This document shows, piece after piece, positions 1 to 8,555 of a stretch of 14,164 nucleotides of DNA. How positions within the stretch are numbered: the stretch's first letter is position 1; every line of letters begins with the position of its first letter. The DNA is from Hamiltosporidium magnivora (lineage: Eukaryota > Microsporidia > Dubosqiidae), in NCBI GenBank assembly GCA_004325065.1, contig PITI01000337.1, positions 1 to 14,164 of the forward strand, in the 5' to 3' direction. The translations under genes and the position numbers were made by a program. Under the pieces are notes generated by a model. That model had not been told where the DNA came from, did not search any database, and saw only the letters and a list, made by a program, of their open reading frames with translations.

Positions 1-420
1 TCCATTTGTTACTTTAAATCTGTTCTAACTCGGGATTTTTAAAGATTTGCCTAGAAATTCAAGGTGATTATAATTAACACAATGGCGGCAATGGTTTTCA
101 CATGAGTTGTACACACTCATCGCCAAGCAGACAGTTTTTGTTATGGCCTTACGCTCTCCGTTTCTATTTTCATAACACATAACAGTATCGTAACAAATAT
201 CATATTATCAACTAAAAATACTCTATTTTCTTGTGGGAATAAAACCATAAATTCTCACATTTTTTTTTTTTTAAAAAATGATTTGTAAGTATATATTTTA
301 CTCCATGACGAGGATTAGATCCGAGACCAAACACATATGTGAGATGTTAAATGCATCATTGAATACCCTCAAGAAGTTGTGTTTTATAAACAACCCACAC
401 ACCGCCAGAACTTGGAATTA
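1..420 (-). repeat. Decayed dispersed repeat, copy 1 (edge-truncated)
   Basis: Positions 1-160 align over their whole length with 13634-13798 in the same orientation. Shared blocks include a stretch around 'aatctgtt-taactcg-gatt' and one around 'agtttttg-tatggcc/tttggatatcc'. Reading both copies on the minus strand keeps one protein frame roughly aligned: both show N-H-(I/L)-E-x-(I/L)-G-K-S followed by S-x-N-R-(L/F)-K. This copy has a stop where copy 2 has Tyr. That pattern suggests a once-coding mobile element rather than a non-coding satellite. The GC-elevated piece at about 300-420 may belong to the same relic, also on the minus strand, but that is inference. The window edge cuts this copy. 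I do not recognise the protein family. Between 420 and 850 I see only AT-rich sequence. Confidence 0.5.
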
Positions 421-850
421 TTGAGAATAATTTTTTAAGCGAAAATTACCTTATTTGATGAATCTTGATTTCCAGATATAATAGGACTGAAAAAAGTTCC
501 TCAAAACATAAAAAGTGGACCGAATATAAATCAGTTAAAATTTGGAAAAAAACTAAAACAAAGCCTTTAAACAGAAAATTGCCCTATTAAAAAAGTAACT
601 ATAAATATTTCTCTCAAATTCATAAATTTCAAAGTTTTAAAAACTTTTATTATTAAATCAGTAGAAGTGTTTGCTAAAAATAATTTTGCAATTTTCTTAT
701 ATTATTAAAAAAAATAGAAGTACAGACTTTGATAATAATTGTCAGTTTTAGTTTAATATTTTTAATGAAATGGTTTACAATCCAATTATATTAAAAACTT
801 TAATTGTTGGTTACAAATTTATGTTTATTTTTTAAAAATTTAAATTTATT

Positions 851-1675
851 TTATTCTTCTGGTAAAATGTATTTTTCATTCTTTTTGTTTTTCCGTTTTT
901 TACTATCTTTTTTATCATCTAAAAAATACTCACCGGTTTCTATAAGCTTATCTAAATTACTTTTTGGTGGTGGAAGAGGCATTTTATCGTTCTTTTCTCT
1001 TTTATCAATCTTAGATTTTCTATTTTTTTGTTTCTTAGCTTTGATTTGTGGGAAATAGATATTCCAATCTAAATCTTTCTTACTTTTATCATTTTGCAAT
1101 TCCTTAAATGTAATAAGCTTCTTTATGAGATATACGGGATGTATATTTTCGTAAAAACAACTATCCACAACAGATACAACCTGTGTAACTCCTTTAAAAG
1201 GACCCACAATTGAAATTGTGTCTGTTTGTAATACAATATGGCAATCTGTCAGCATTCTCAAAGCTTTCAGAGTAACATCATTTGGTCCTACTAATCTTGC
1301 TTTCCTTTTCAAAAATACTTCTTTTTTTAATTCTTTTGGGACAATAATTTCAGAAGTAAACCCGTCTTTAAGTATTAAAGAAGCTTCATTTAAATTCATT
1401 CCACGTGCAATAAGTTTTAGCATATCTCTTCCTTTTATTATTATATATGGGTCTCTAGTTTTATTGGTTGTAGAAACTGTAAAATATCTTTCGGAATAAT
1501 TTATATCCAATGAAAGTTTTATTTCTTGCAGTTTTTCTTGAAGTAATTTCTCATTTGTTTTTAAATATTCTTCTCTGTACCGTGGCCACATTACTGTAAA
1601 CTCACTTTGTTCCAAAAAATTGTGTTTAAAATCCTTTTCATTAAATTCTACTTCGATATTTTCTTTTAGTGCCAT
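851..1675 (-). CDS. KRR1: KRR1 small-subunit processome KH-domain protein
   Basis: A 274-residue orthologue of Krr1, a nucleolar RNA-binding component of the SSU processome needed for early 18S rRNA processing and 40S assembly. Residues 20-40 match the conserved N-terminal block with W-P-x-Y-R-x-x-Y-L. The region 60-105, with K-T-R-D-P-Y-I-I-I-K and R-D-M-L-K-L-I-A-R, is the first, non-canonical KH-like domain. Residues 124-165, with R-L-V-G-P-N, T-L-K-A-L-x-x-L-T and V-G-P-F-K-G, are the second KH domain. N-I-H-P-V-Y at 177-182 and the C-terminal P-P-P then G-E-Y-F-L (236-252) are Krr1 hallmarks. A Lys-rich tail follows. Yeast Krr1 is clearly longer, about 316 residues, with the loss mostly in the termini. 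The GxxG loop reads G-P-N-D (130-133) instead of the usual G-P-N-G. The start is fixed by a CCC motif 6 bases upstream. The gene is divergent from the RRM gene at 2171. Confidence 0.95.
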   Translation of the reverse strand: MALKENIEVEFNEKDFKHNFLEQSEFTVMWPRYREEYLKTNEKLLQEKLQEIKLSLDINYSERYFTVSTTNKTRDPYIIIKGRDMLKLIARGMNLNEASLILKDGFTSEIIVPKELKKEVFLKRKARLVGPNDVTLKALRMLTDCHIVLQTDTISIVGPFKGVTQVVSVVDSCFYENIHPVYLIKKLITFKELQNDKSKKDLDWNIYFPQIKAKKQKNRKSKIDKREKNDKMPLPPPKSNLDKLIETGEYFLDDKKDSKKRKNKKNEKYILPEE

Positions 1676-1681
1676 TTTTTT

Positions 1682-1684
1682 GGG
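1682..1684 (-). promoter_or_regulatory. CCC start-proximal motif of KRR1
   Basis: On the minus strand the sequence reads TTTTAACCC, then six A residues, then the KRR1 ATG. A C-triplet within about 10 bases of the start, often in an A/T-rich context, is the known microsporidian transcription/start signal. It implies a very short 5' untranslated region. It also supports this ATG over any downstream Met. Confidence 0.65.
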
Positions 1685-2163
1685 TTAAAATATTTGTTTC
1701 TTTTATATTTTCTGATTGAATTAAAATCGTTAAAATTAACGGTTTTTTTAAGAATAAGCAATTATTAAATCTTAATATTTATTCAAGTTATATGCTTCAT
1801 TCTTATAATCAATTCATTGCTTCTTTTTACCTCACCATTTTTTCCTCTGTACAAATTAAAATAAGAAAAAAAAGTAAATAACTTGTTTTAAAATGATTTC
1901 TCAATTAATTTCAGCAAAATTCATTTTTTTCTATTTAAATTCGTACAGATAAATGATTTTTCTACATTAATTAAACATTAGTTTTAAATTCTAAATATTT
2001 AATCTTAGCACTTTAAAAAAATAATATGATTTCTCTTAGATGTACAGAGGTAAACCATTTAATCCTTTTATATAACTATATGTCATATACCAAGAGAATA
2101 CTAGCAATAATGCAAATTATAAGTTTTTACTTCCCCATATTACTTATAACATAAAAAATTTAT
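1685..2163. other. Divergent intergenic region between KRR1 and the RRM gene
   Basis: About 480 bases of AT-rich DNA between two divergent genes. It must hold both promoters. The only structures I can point to are the two CCC start motifs at its ends and a short inverted repeat at 1728-1741 (CGTTAA, AA, TTAACG), about 50 bases upstream of KRR1. I see no gene, tRNA or long repeat here. Confidence 0.5.
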
Positions 2164-2166
2164 CCC
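2164..2166 (+). promoter_or_regulatory. CCC start-proximal motif of the RRM/UHM gene
   Basis: TTTATCCC lies 4 bases before the ATG at 2171. This is the same C-triplet arrangement as at KRR1, NMT and the Rrp17-like gene, and it supports this ATG as the start. Confidence 0.65.
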
Positions 2167-2170
2167 TTTA

Positions 2171-2740
2171 ATGACTCAAAATCGCTCAACGATTTGCATT
2201 TCTAATTTTCCAGACAAAGTCACAGAACATCAAATATTAGAAATTTTTAAACATTTCGGAAAAATATTGAATGTATTTTCAGATATAAATACAATATATA
2301 TAACTTATTCAGAATATAGTTCTGCTTCATGTGCTATTTCTCTAAACAAAACAATTATTGGAAATAAAAAAATTTTAGTTCAATTTGCCGATGAAAGTAA
2401 TATAAATTTCAAGAAAAATAAAAAAAAAATTATCGATAATCATAATTTATGTTCAGAAAGTTGTCAAAATATTGAAAATATACATTCTGATAACAAAAAT
2501 ATTTCTCGATATCTCGTATTAAATAATTTTTATGATAAAAATGAGCCAGATTCACTTATTGATCTTCAAAATGAGTGTTTAAAATATGTAAATGAAATTT
2601 GTATTCAGTTTGAAAATGATTATGTTGTTGTAGAATGTCAAAATATTAAAGATGCAAAGAAATTGTTTAATGTATTACATACCAGATGGTATAACAATAG
2701 AAGAGTTTATTGTAAGTTTAAAAAATCAATTGAAAATTAA
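2171..2740 (+). CDS. RRM plus UHM protein, Cus2/Tat-SF1-like splicing factor
   Basis: A 189-residue protein with two RRM folds. The first spans about residues 6-74, with RNP2-like T-I-C-I-S-N-F (7-13) and a degenerate RNP1 strand near T-I-Y-I-T-Y (41-46). A basic linker with K-K-N-K-K-K follows. The second domain, about 113-184, looks like a U2AF homology motif (UHM). It starts R-Y-L-V-L-N-N, has an acidic helix ending D-L-Q-N-E-C-L-K-Y, and carries an R-W-Y tripeptide at 172-174 in the place of the UHM Arg-X-Phe motif that binds Trp of ligand motifs. The RRM then C-terminal UHM order, and R-W-aromatic rather than R-K-F, fit Cus2/Tat-SF1 best. That protein binds the U2 snRNP factor SF3b1/Hsh155 and acts in U2 remodelling before branch-site recognition. 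Yeast Cus2 is longer, about 285 residues. U2AF65- or RBM39-like assignments remain possible. The domain call is firm and the ortholog call is moderate. Confidence 0.75.
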   Translation: MTQNRSTICISNFPDKVTEHQILEIFKHFGKILNVFSDINTIYITYSEYSSASCAISLNKTIIGNKKILVQFADESNINFKKNKKKIIDNHNLCSESCQNIENIHSDNKNISRYLVLNNFYDKNEPDSLIDLQNECLKYVNEICIQFENDYVVVECQNIKDAKKLFNVLHTRWYNNRRVYCKFKKSIEN

Positions 2741-2899
2741 TTTGGTGAATTCCAATATGGGTTGTCTGGTTTATTTGCAAATATAAGATAGTCTGTTCGT
2801 GTATAGAAAATATTTTTTTCATTTATTAATTAAAAAAAATTGATGAATTCAAACACATAAAAAAGTGCTGTAAAGTATATGATTTGAGAAACAAAAAAA

Positions 2900-3078
2900 T
2901 CATTGAAGTATTTTTAGTTGGGTAGTATATTAAAAAATATTGGTCAATTTTTAGTTAAGTAAGAATAAAAAATTTTGGTTAAAGAGTTCAAGTTTTAGAA
3001 AAAAATCTAGTAAAAAATAGTTATTTACGTAGGAATAAAGAAATTCAACATTGAAAAAATCAATCAAAATATTTTAAT
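2900..3078 (-). repeat. Degenerate tandem copies of the NMT 3' end
   Basis: On the minus strand, the NMT coding end (ATTTTTTATTCTTCCGTAAA, around 3078-3097) is followed by two similar blocks. One is near 3019-3040 (TTTCTTTATTCCTACGTAAA). The other is near 2951-2975 (ATTTTTTATTCTTACTTAAC). A weaker fourth block is near 2912-2940. Spacing is about 50-70 bases. The last codons and stop of NMT lie inside the first copy. This lies in the 338-base space between the convergent RRM and NMT genes, where both transcripts must end. I see no further gene there. Confidence 0.45.
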
Positions 3079-4185
3079 TTACGGAAGAATAAAAAATATT
3101 TTCTCATTTTCAATCGATTTTGTTTTCCAATTGAAAAAATAGTAGTTCAAAACACCATTTCCCGGCAAAAAATTCAAATCTTCTAAAAAAAGTTCATTTT
3201 TCATAATTAAGAGCGAATTTACTAAATCACATCCCTGGTTTTTAGCTTCTGATATCATTTCTTGCATAATCGTAGTTGTATTGTCAGTAGAATAATAAAA
3301 AATATACGCTGTCTTGACTTTTATACGTAAATCTTTTACTAGTAACGAATTAATTACAAAAAAACTAAAAAATTCTTTGATTTCTCCCTCTTCTTCGTTT
3401 ACGTATGTATAAAAAATATTTTCTCTGTTTTTAAAATTGTATTCAAAATCTTTAAAATCATAAACTTGATATAAATCGTATTTTTTACATTCTTGTTTGT
3501 ACAGCTCAAAAACCTTTGGTAAATCACCATTTTGCATTTGTCTGATTCCTGGGCGTATTTTGTAATTTATTTGGAAATATTCAATCATTTCGTTTTCATC
3601 TTCTGGTTTCACACAAAATTCAACATCAATCAATTTTTTAGTATTTATTGGTCGATGATAATATCTAGATGAGGCAAAATCAAATGGAAGTTTTTTACCG
3701 CTGGTAAAAATGGCATGAAATATCCCATTTAAATTTGCTCTTCGAGTCAACTCTTGTATTATTACCGGTGCAAGTCTCTGATTTCGTAGATTTCTATCGA
3801 TACATAAAAAATTTACAGACAAAAAATTTTCAACTTTGTCGGATACACAAAGTATAAGTTCTTTTCCAAGCGCAAATCCAACTAGTTTGGTTTGGTGTAA
3901 TAAACAAACAGCATATTCCGGCTTTGCCTTTGGATCGTTGAGTTGCCATGCTAAAAAATCTCTAGAATATTCTAACCTGAAATCAGATGCAAGATCCTCA
4001 ACATAATTCTCTTTAAGCAATAAATAGAGAGCATTAATATCTTTTTCAAAATTAAAAGTTTTAAAAACGAAAGGATCTGGCAATTTAATTGGTTCTTTTC
4101 TAATTTCTTCTGGCACCTGAATTGTTCCGTTTCCTTCACCTACTTTAATTGGCTGTGTACTCCAAAAATTATGACTGTTAGACAT
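3079..4185 (-). CDS. NMT1: Glycylpeptide N-tetradecanoyltransferase (N-myristoyltransferase)
   Basis: A 368-residue N-myristoyltransferase. It transfers myristate from myristoyl-CoA to N-terminal Gly of nascent proteins, such as ARF GTPases, in the cytosol. It begins at the conserved H-x-F-W-x-T-Q-P block (residues 5-11), so it lacks the long ribosome-targeting N-terminal extension of yeast and animal enzymes. The GNAT-fold core shows V-N-F-L-C-I (124-129) and R-N-Q-R-L-A-P (134-140), the acyl-CoA-binding region, then T-R-R-A-N-L and Y-Y-H-R (175-178). The C-terminal half has F-L-S/F-F-S-F-like, A-Y-I-F-Y-Y and N-Y-Y-F-F-N-W-K (347-354) blocks. The C-terminal carboxylate is the catalytic base in this family, and the protein ends at the expected distance after N-W-K. 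The second signature is altered (P-G-N-G, not G-x-G-D-G). I prefer the ATG at 4185 to the longer non-ATG frame because a CCCC motif sits 4 bases upstream. Confidence 0.95.
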   Translation of the reverse strand: MSNSHNFWSTQPIKVGEGNGTIQVPEEIRKEPIKLPDPFVFKTFNFEKDINALYLLLKENYVEDLASDFRLEYSRDFLAWQLNDPKAKPEYAVCLLHQTKLVGFALGKELILCVSDKVENFLSVNFLCIDRNLRNQRLAPVIIQELTRRANLNGIFHAIFTSGKKLPFDFASSRYYHRPINTKKLIDVEFCVKPEDENEMIEYFQINYKIRPGIRQMQNGDLPKVFELYKQECKKYDLYQVYDFKDFEYNFKNRENIFYTYVNEEEGEIKEFFSFFVINSLLVKDLRIKVKTAYIFYYSTDNTTTIMQEMISEAKNQGCDLVNSLLIMKNELFLEDLNFLPGNGVLNYYFFNWKTKSIENEKIFFILP

Positions 4186-4189
4186 AAAA

Positions 4190-4193
4190 GGGG
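4190..4193 (-). promoter_or_regulatory. CCCC start-proximal motif of NMT
   Basis: On the minus strand TATAAAACCCC is followed by TTTT and the ATG at 4185. The C-run is the microsporidian start signal and decides the start. Read-through of the frame upstream to about 4233 would need a TTG start and would put the motif inside the coding region. The TATAAAA directly 5' of it looks TATA-like, though in DNA this AT-rich that carries little weight. Confidence 0.65.
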
Positions 4194-4235
4194 TTTTATA
4201 TTTTTTATTTATAATTTCATAAATCAAAAACAAAA

Positions 4236-4550
4236 GAAAAGAACAAATTCATGCTTAGGAATCAGAAATTACAAATAAATTGTTTGACTACAAAAACAAG
4301 AGAAAAGAATAATTTTATCTTTAAGAATCTGAAATTGCAATTTATTAAATTAAACTTAGAAAAATCATAATTTTAAAATTCTGAATTGGTATAAAAAACA
4401 CACCGGAATGTTTTAGAAAATGATATTATAATTCTTGGACTATTGAAATATTATTTTAAATGATGATGTAAATAGATAAGAAACTGATATTTAAATTGTT
4501 CGACCATTAAAATTTTATTTTAAATGATGATTTAAATAGATAAGAAAATT
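4236..4550. repeat. Degenerate tandem array, units of about 57-66 bases
   Basis: Units begin with a G-A-A-A-A/C block at 4236, 4302, 4359, 4416, 4480 and 4544, giving spacings of 66, 57, 57, 64 and 64. The two 64-base units (4416-4479 and 4480-4543) are clearly alike and share a block reading 'ttattttaaatgatgat' followed by 'taaatagataag'. The two leftmost units share 'gaaaagaa', a diverged middle and 'gaatc-gaaatt'. The middle unit is the most decayed. The array lies immediately upstream of NMT, in its promoter region. It may be an old minisatellite; function is unknown. Confidence 0.55.
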
Positions 4551-7500
4551 TTCGCATGAAAATGTTACAAATATTTTATTAGAGTAATTCTAAGATTCAA
4601 ACATATATTTTATTATTGAAGTATTGATCTATACGACATAAAATAGGAACAATTGACTATAATTGAAAATATAAGACATATTTGATTATTTATAGTTAAG
4701 AATCTTTTATCTTTCTGTCTTTATAAAAAAAATAATATATATTATTTTTGAGAAGGTATATTTATGATTCGATGTTTTTTTCGAAACAATTTAATTCGGA
4801 TTTATTTACTTATAGTAGCCAACCGTGTGTTGGTATAAACTGTTCTAAATATTTCTGCTTTCTTTTAGTTTTTGAGTAAATAAATTAAAAATGTCTATTT
4901 TTTATACAACTTGAATCTAAATTGATATAAATTTTATAGTATTACTAATCAAAATCAAGACCTGCATTTTTTTTAAATGAATATTTTAATAAAAATTATC
5001 AAATATCTACTAAATATTTTGGTTTAAGTCCTGGATTATATGATTGATAAAAATTTCTTTATAACAAGTGTTTTTTTAAATTTATTTTCTGATTGTTTGA
5101 CTGATTTTAATCCTGCATTGTTTTGGATTATTTCAGTGTGTTTCTGAGCGTAATAGTTTCAATTATACTTTTGTTTAAGTTTTTCTACTCTAGTTTACTT
5201 TGATTAAACTTTCGTTGTTATTTAGTAATCGAATCAGAGTTCGTTTTTTAAATAGATTTACTCTGGTTTATATTCAATAAAATATTCTGCAGAATCTATA
5301 AAATATCCTGGACTGCCGAGAAGTGAAAAAGTATTATTTTGGGTTTAAAAATCAATTGTGTATACATATATTTTCAAAAAACTTATAAGAAATCTCTTCA
5401 GCCATTTATTAATACTATTTATTTTTTTTATATGTATTTAAGCAAAACAAACGCATTCTTAGGTTAATTTATTCTCAATTTGATTATGAATATGTAATAA
5501 TCGTATATAAACAATATTGTGTTAAGTTATATTTAAGATGCTTATAATTAAGATGTAATTTTTGGTTTTAATTGTAGGCGTTTGTGGATAATGTTTTGTA
5601 GGAAACTAAATATTAAAGTTACTGAAGCAATCAATTTTTTTTAATTTTAAAAAAAAAGTCAAAGTAACTATTAGAAAAAATTAAAGCAAGCCTATTGATC
5701 AACATTTTTCATCAAGAAGCGATCTATCAATAAGGAATTGAAAACATTTTGTAAGGATAGCCTTGCTAGTCTCTTAAAGATATATTTAACAATGTGTGTG
5801 CATTCACACAGCTCACGCCTAACAAATTTACACCTTTCTTTGATCGCACTCTTTTTAATTTTTGTTCGATGTTCCTAAATGGTCTTGATATTCATATATA
5901 ACGATTTTATATTTTCAGGCATGTGTATAATTGATTTAAATTTATCTTTATACATAATAACATTAATTTTTGAAACTTCTGACAAGCCTAGGCACACAAC
6001 TCGTTATAAACCCACCTGGTTATATCTAGTTCAATGTTAATAATTAAAGCTATAAGAATATCCCGCTCTGCATAGCAAAATTAATGACTATATGAACTTG
6101 TATTTCAATAAATTTTGAATTTTGAATTGGATCTATTATCCAATCCCCTATGATTCCGAATACAGCAGATTAAATGAATTAAATGTAAAAATAAAAAAAA
6201 TATGTTAAAAACAAATGAGCTCGCGTGGAAATCAGACTGTGACTTGGTAAACATAAAATAAGAAGGTTTACAAAGAAAATAGAAAACCTACAGAATGTTG
6301 AATGGTTTAAATCTTAAAAATCAGCTTTCTGTGAAAAAGGAATAAACTCAAAAAATGTTGGGGTATTGATTAGCGGAAAAATACGTTGGCGTTTCATCGG
6401 TTCATCTTCAACGACGAGATACATAAGAAGACCATAATACGCTACTAAGTATTTATTTGAATTTTATATTTTCAATTACCTTTTTCCAAGTAATTTATTT
6501 TACATTGTAAATCAGTATATTTAAAAAACAAGATGCTTATGACTAATATTCAATTTAGCTTCAATTAACACCACTCCAAAGGAAACTGAGCTACTATTTT
6601 TAGAATATATTTAACAATGTTCGAATTCTCCTGTTCTGGATAAATTAATTTTTTCGAAAAATTTATTCAGAAAAAATAACTTACATGATTTTTTGTTTTT
6701 ATTTTTTCTCATTAATTTTTATAGTTCAGAGCTTTACAGATTATGTGAGCATGTTTACTTTGATTTGTTTATTTGCTGATTTCTTTTGAAATTTATACCA
6801 AAACCATTGAATTATCTTTGTGTGAAGCTTTTGTTCGCTTTTGATTTTTCTCTAAGACAATTTTAATTGAGTGTTTTTAGTTCCAAAACTTTTCCAGACA
6901 ATTTATACACTTATTATTATTATTTAATAGCTCGCTCCTTTCCTAAGGACAGAATACAATCCAAAGATGAATCATAGATTCACCAAGTTATAAGTGTTCT
7001 AAAGATAGTTTTCTTTTGATTGGTTAGAGTGTCAGCCTCATGCAAAAATTATACGCTCATAGCACAAACAATCTGAATAAATTTAAGTTTTTCTGTTTCA
7101 TGATAATTGGTAGAGGCAGGATAAACACTTTCAAAACTATCTGCTTATCAATGAGCGTGTGAAAATTACGTGAAGATGCTTTTTTGTAAAATTGATACTA
7201 TCCTAACCACATCATATTTTCAGTTCTTCTATTGGAATTATTTATATAATTCAGTAATGTCCCGAAGACGACAACGACTCACCTCGAAATGTTTAATCGG
7301 TTAAAAGAATTTAAGGCATCGATAAGAATGAGCCAATTAAGATATGTCTCTTTCTATTTTCATAAATTTTTCAACCAATAATAGTGAGTAGAACTAAACA
7401 TAAAACAATTAAAAAGATTCTATTGGTTCAAAAATATATTTAATATAAAATTGATAAATTTTCTTCTAAATTAAATTATTTACCCAGAATAACATAATAA

Positions 7501-8370
7501 ATTTGTTTTTTTACTTTCTCTAACGTCATCTTTAAAAAAAATTTAAATTAATTTTTTCTGATTTCTTTTCTAAAAATTTAGGGTTGCATAAAAAATTTTA
7601 TTATACGAATGATATTTTTTTCTGTTTTTCCGTGCAATTTATTTATGTTCTCAATAATAATTGCATAACACAAATATTGCTTGAATAGCTTCACAGAACT
7701 TTATATTTGATTAAATCAAAAGATTTTTAAAAAAAATGACTAAGAATTTATACAATAAATAGACTAATTAATGCAGAATCGTTAAAAAACACGGTGTTTT
7801 CAGGCAAAGAAAATTCCTAATCGGAATAAATTTAAGCGAAAAAAACGACAGAATTGAATAAAAATAGGTGGAAAGTGAACAGGCTAAACATAAAATGCCG
7901 AGCAGAGGCTCTGAAAAATTGAAAGTAAAAAAAATAGAAGAAGGAGAATATGCTAATTAAAAAATATCCTAAATTTTATTGAGAAATTGTTTGAGAACGG
8001 TAAATAATCCAAAAATGGAAGACTAAAAGATATACAAGAACAGACTAGTTGAGAGTATATAATGATTATTGAAAACTTTAAGAAAATATGGCTCAGATAG
8101 TGAAGTTAAGGATTATTTACGGGATTTTTTTTCTTAGGAATGATAAAGAAAGTTCGTTTCTATGAGCTTAACCTCTAGTTTGTATATAAAAAATATGATT
8201 TACAAATAGTGAAAGTTTTTCTAAAAATAATTCCTCAGTTTTTTATGCAACCAAATTTGAAAATACAACCGAATGTCTAGGTAATTCATTACAAAATCAC
8301 TAAATCTTAGCTTTAATTGCTCATTGAAATTACAACTTATTAGGAGCTCTGGCTTAATTTACTATAAATT
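4551..8370. other. AT-rich gene desert, left part
   Basis: About 3.8 kb with no frame I would call a gene. Content is A/T-rich with many stops in all frames and scattered A and T runs. Small structures seen are an inverted repeat at 4819-4833 (CCAAC, CGTGT, GTTGG), a hairpin-like TGTGTG, CATT, CACACA near 5795-5810, a stop-free minus-strand stretch at 6314-6463 and a frame with three internal stops at 7982-8137 (both treated as findings). The pockets at about 5760-6070 and 7240-7330 have more G and C and are probably decayed insertions, but I could not assign them. No tRNA, snRNA or rRNA consensus was recognised. Confidence 0.5.
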
Positions 8371-8555
8371 TTACCTGTCACGATAAAGCAGCTCTCTTTT
8401 CCATTCGTTTATACCAAGGTTACTGGGATCTTTTATAGATCATCTGGCCATCTAGTTTTAAGTCGACCAGATATTTTCGACTTTTGGGATTGAACATATA
8501 TACCTTTTTTAATGTTATGTGGAAGCCTAGCCTTGCTTAATCGAATCAGAAGACT
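8371..8555 (-). pseudogene. Relic of a LINE (non-LTR) retrotransposon polyprotein C-terminus
   Basis: The minus-strand frame from 8555 down to 8433 reads R-L-S-K-A-R-L-P-H-N-I, then G-R-L-K-T-R-W-P-D-D-L, then a stop. A shift of frame at about 8432 continues K-D-P-S-N-L-G-I-N-E-W-K-R-E-L-L, then Y-R-D-R and a stop at 8371. The order R-x-x-x-R-L-P, G-R-x-x-x-R-W-x-D-D-(I/L), W, then D-R is the typical C-terminal tail after the reverse transcriptase domain of RTE-like LINEs. In those, G-R-P-x-x-R-W is usual. Here Pro is replaced by Leu and the frame is broken once, so it is dead. The upstream reverse transcriptase, expected toward 8600-9000, is not recognisable, although that stretch is GC-elevated. 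The family-level call is moderately sure and the clade is not. Confidence 0.5.

Noticed and set aside
804..1058. Plus-strand open frame of 84 codons
   Set aside because: It lies opposite the Lys-rich tail of KRR1; its Phe/Leu/Ser-rich translation is the usual antisense shadow of Lys-rich codons.
1218..1499. Plus-strand open frame of 93 codons
   Set aside because: It is antisense to the conserved KH region of KRR1, with no family resemblance and no start motif.
4186..4233. N-terminal extension of NMT
   Set aside because: It starts with TTG, is not conserved, and would place the CCCC start motif within the coding sequence.
7015..7075. tRNA-like stretch with 'ttggttagagtg' and a CAT triplet
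   Set aside because: It resembles a D-loop and an initiator/elongator Met anticodon, but the anticodon stem does not pair, and there is no T-arm or acceptor stem, even allowing an intron.
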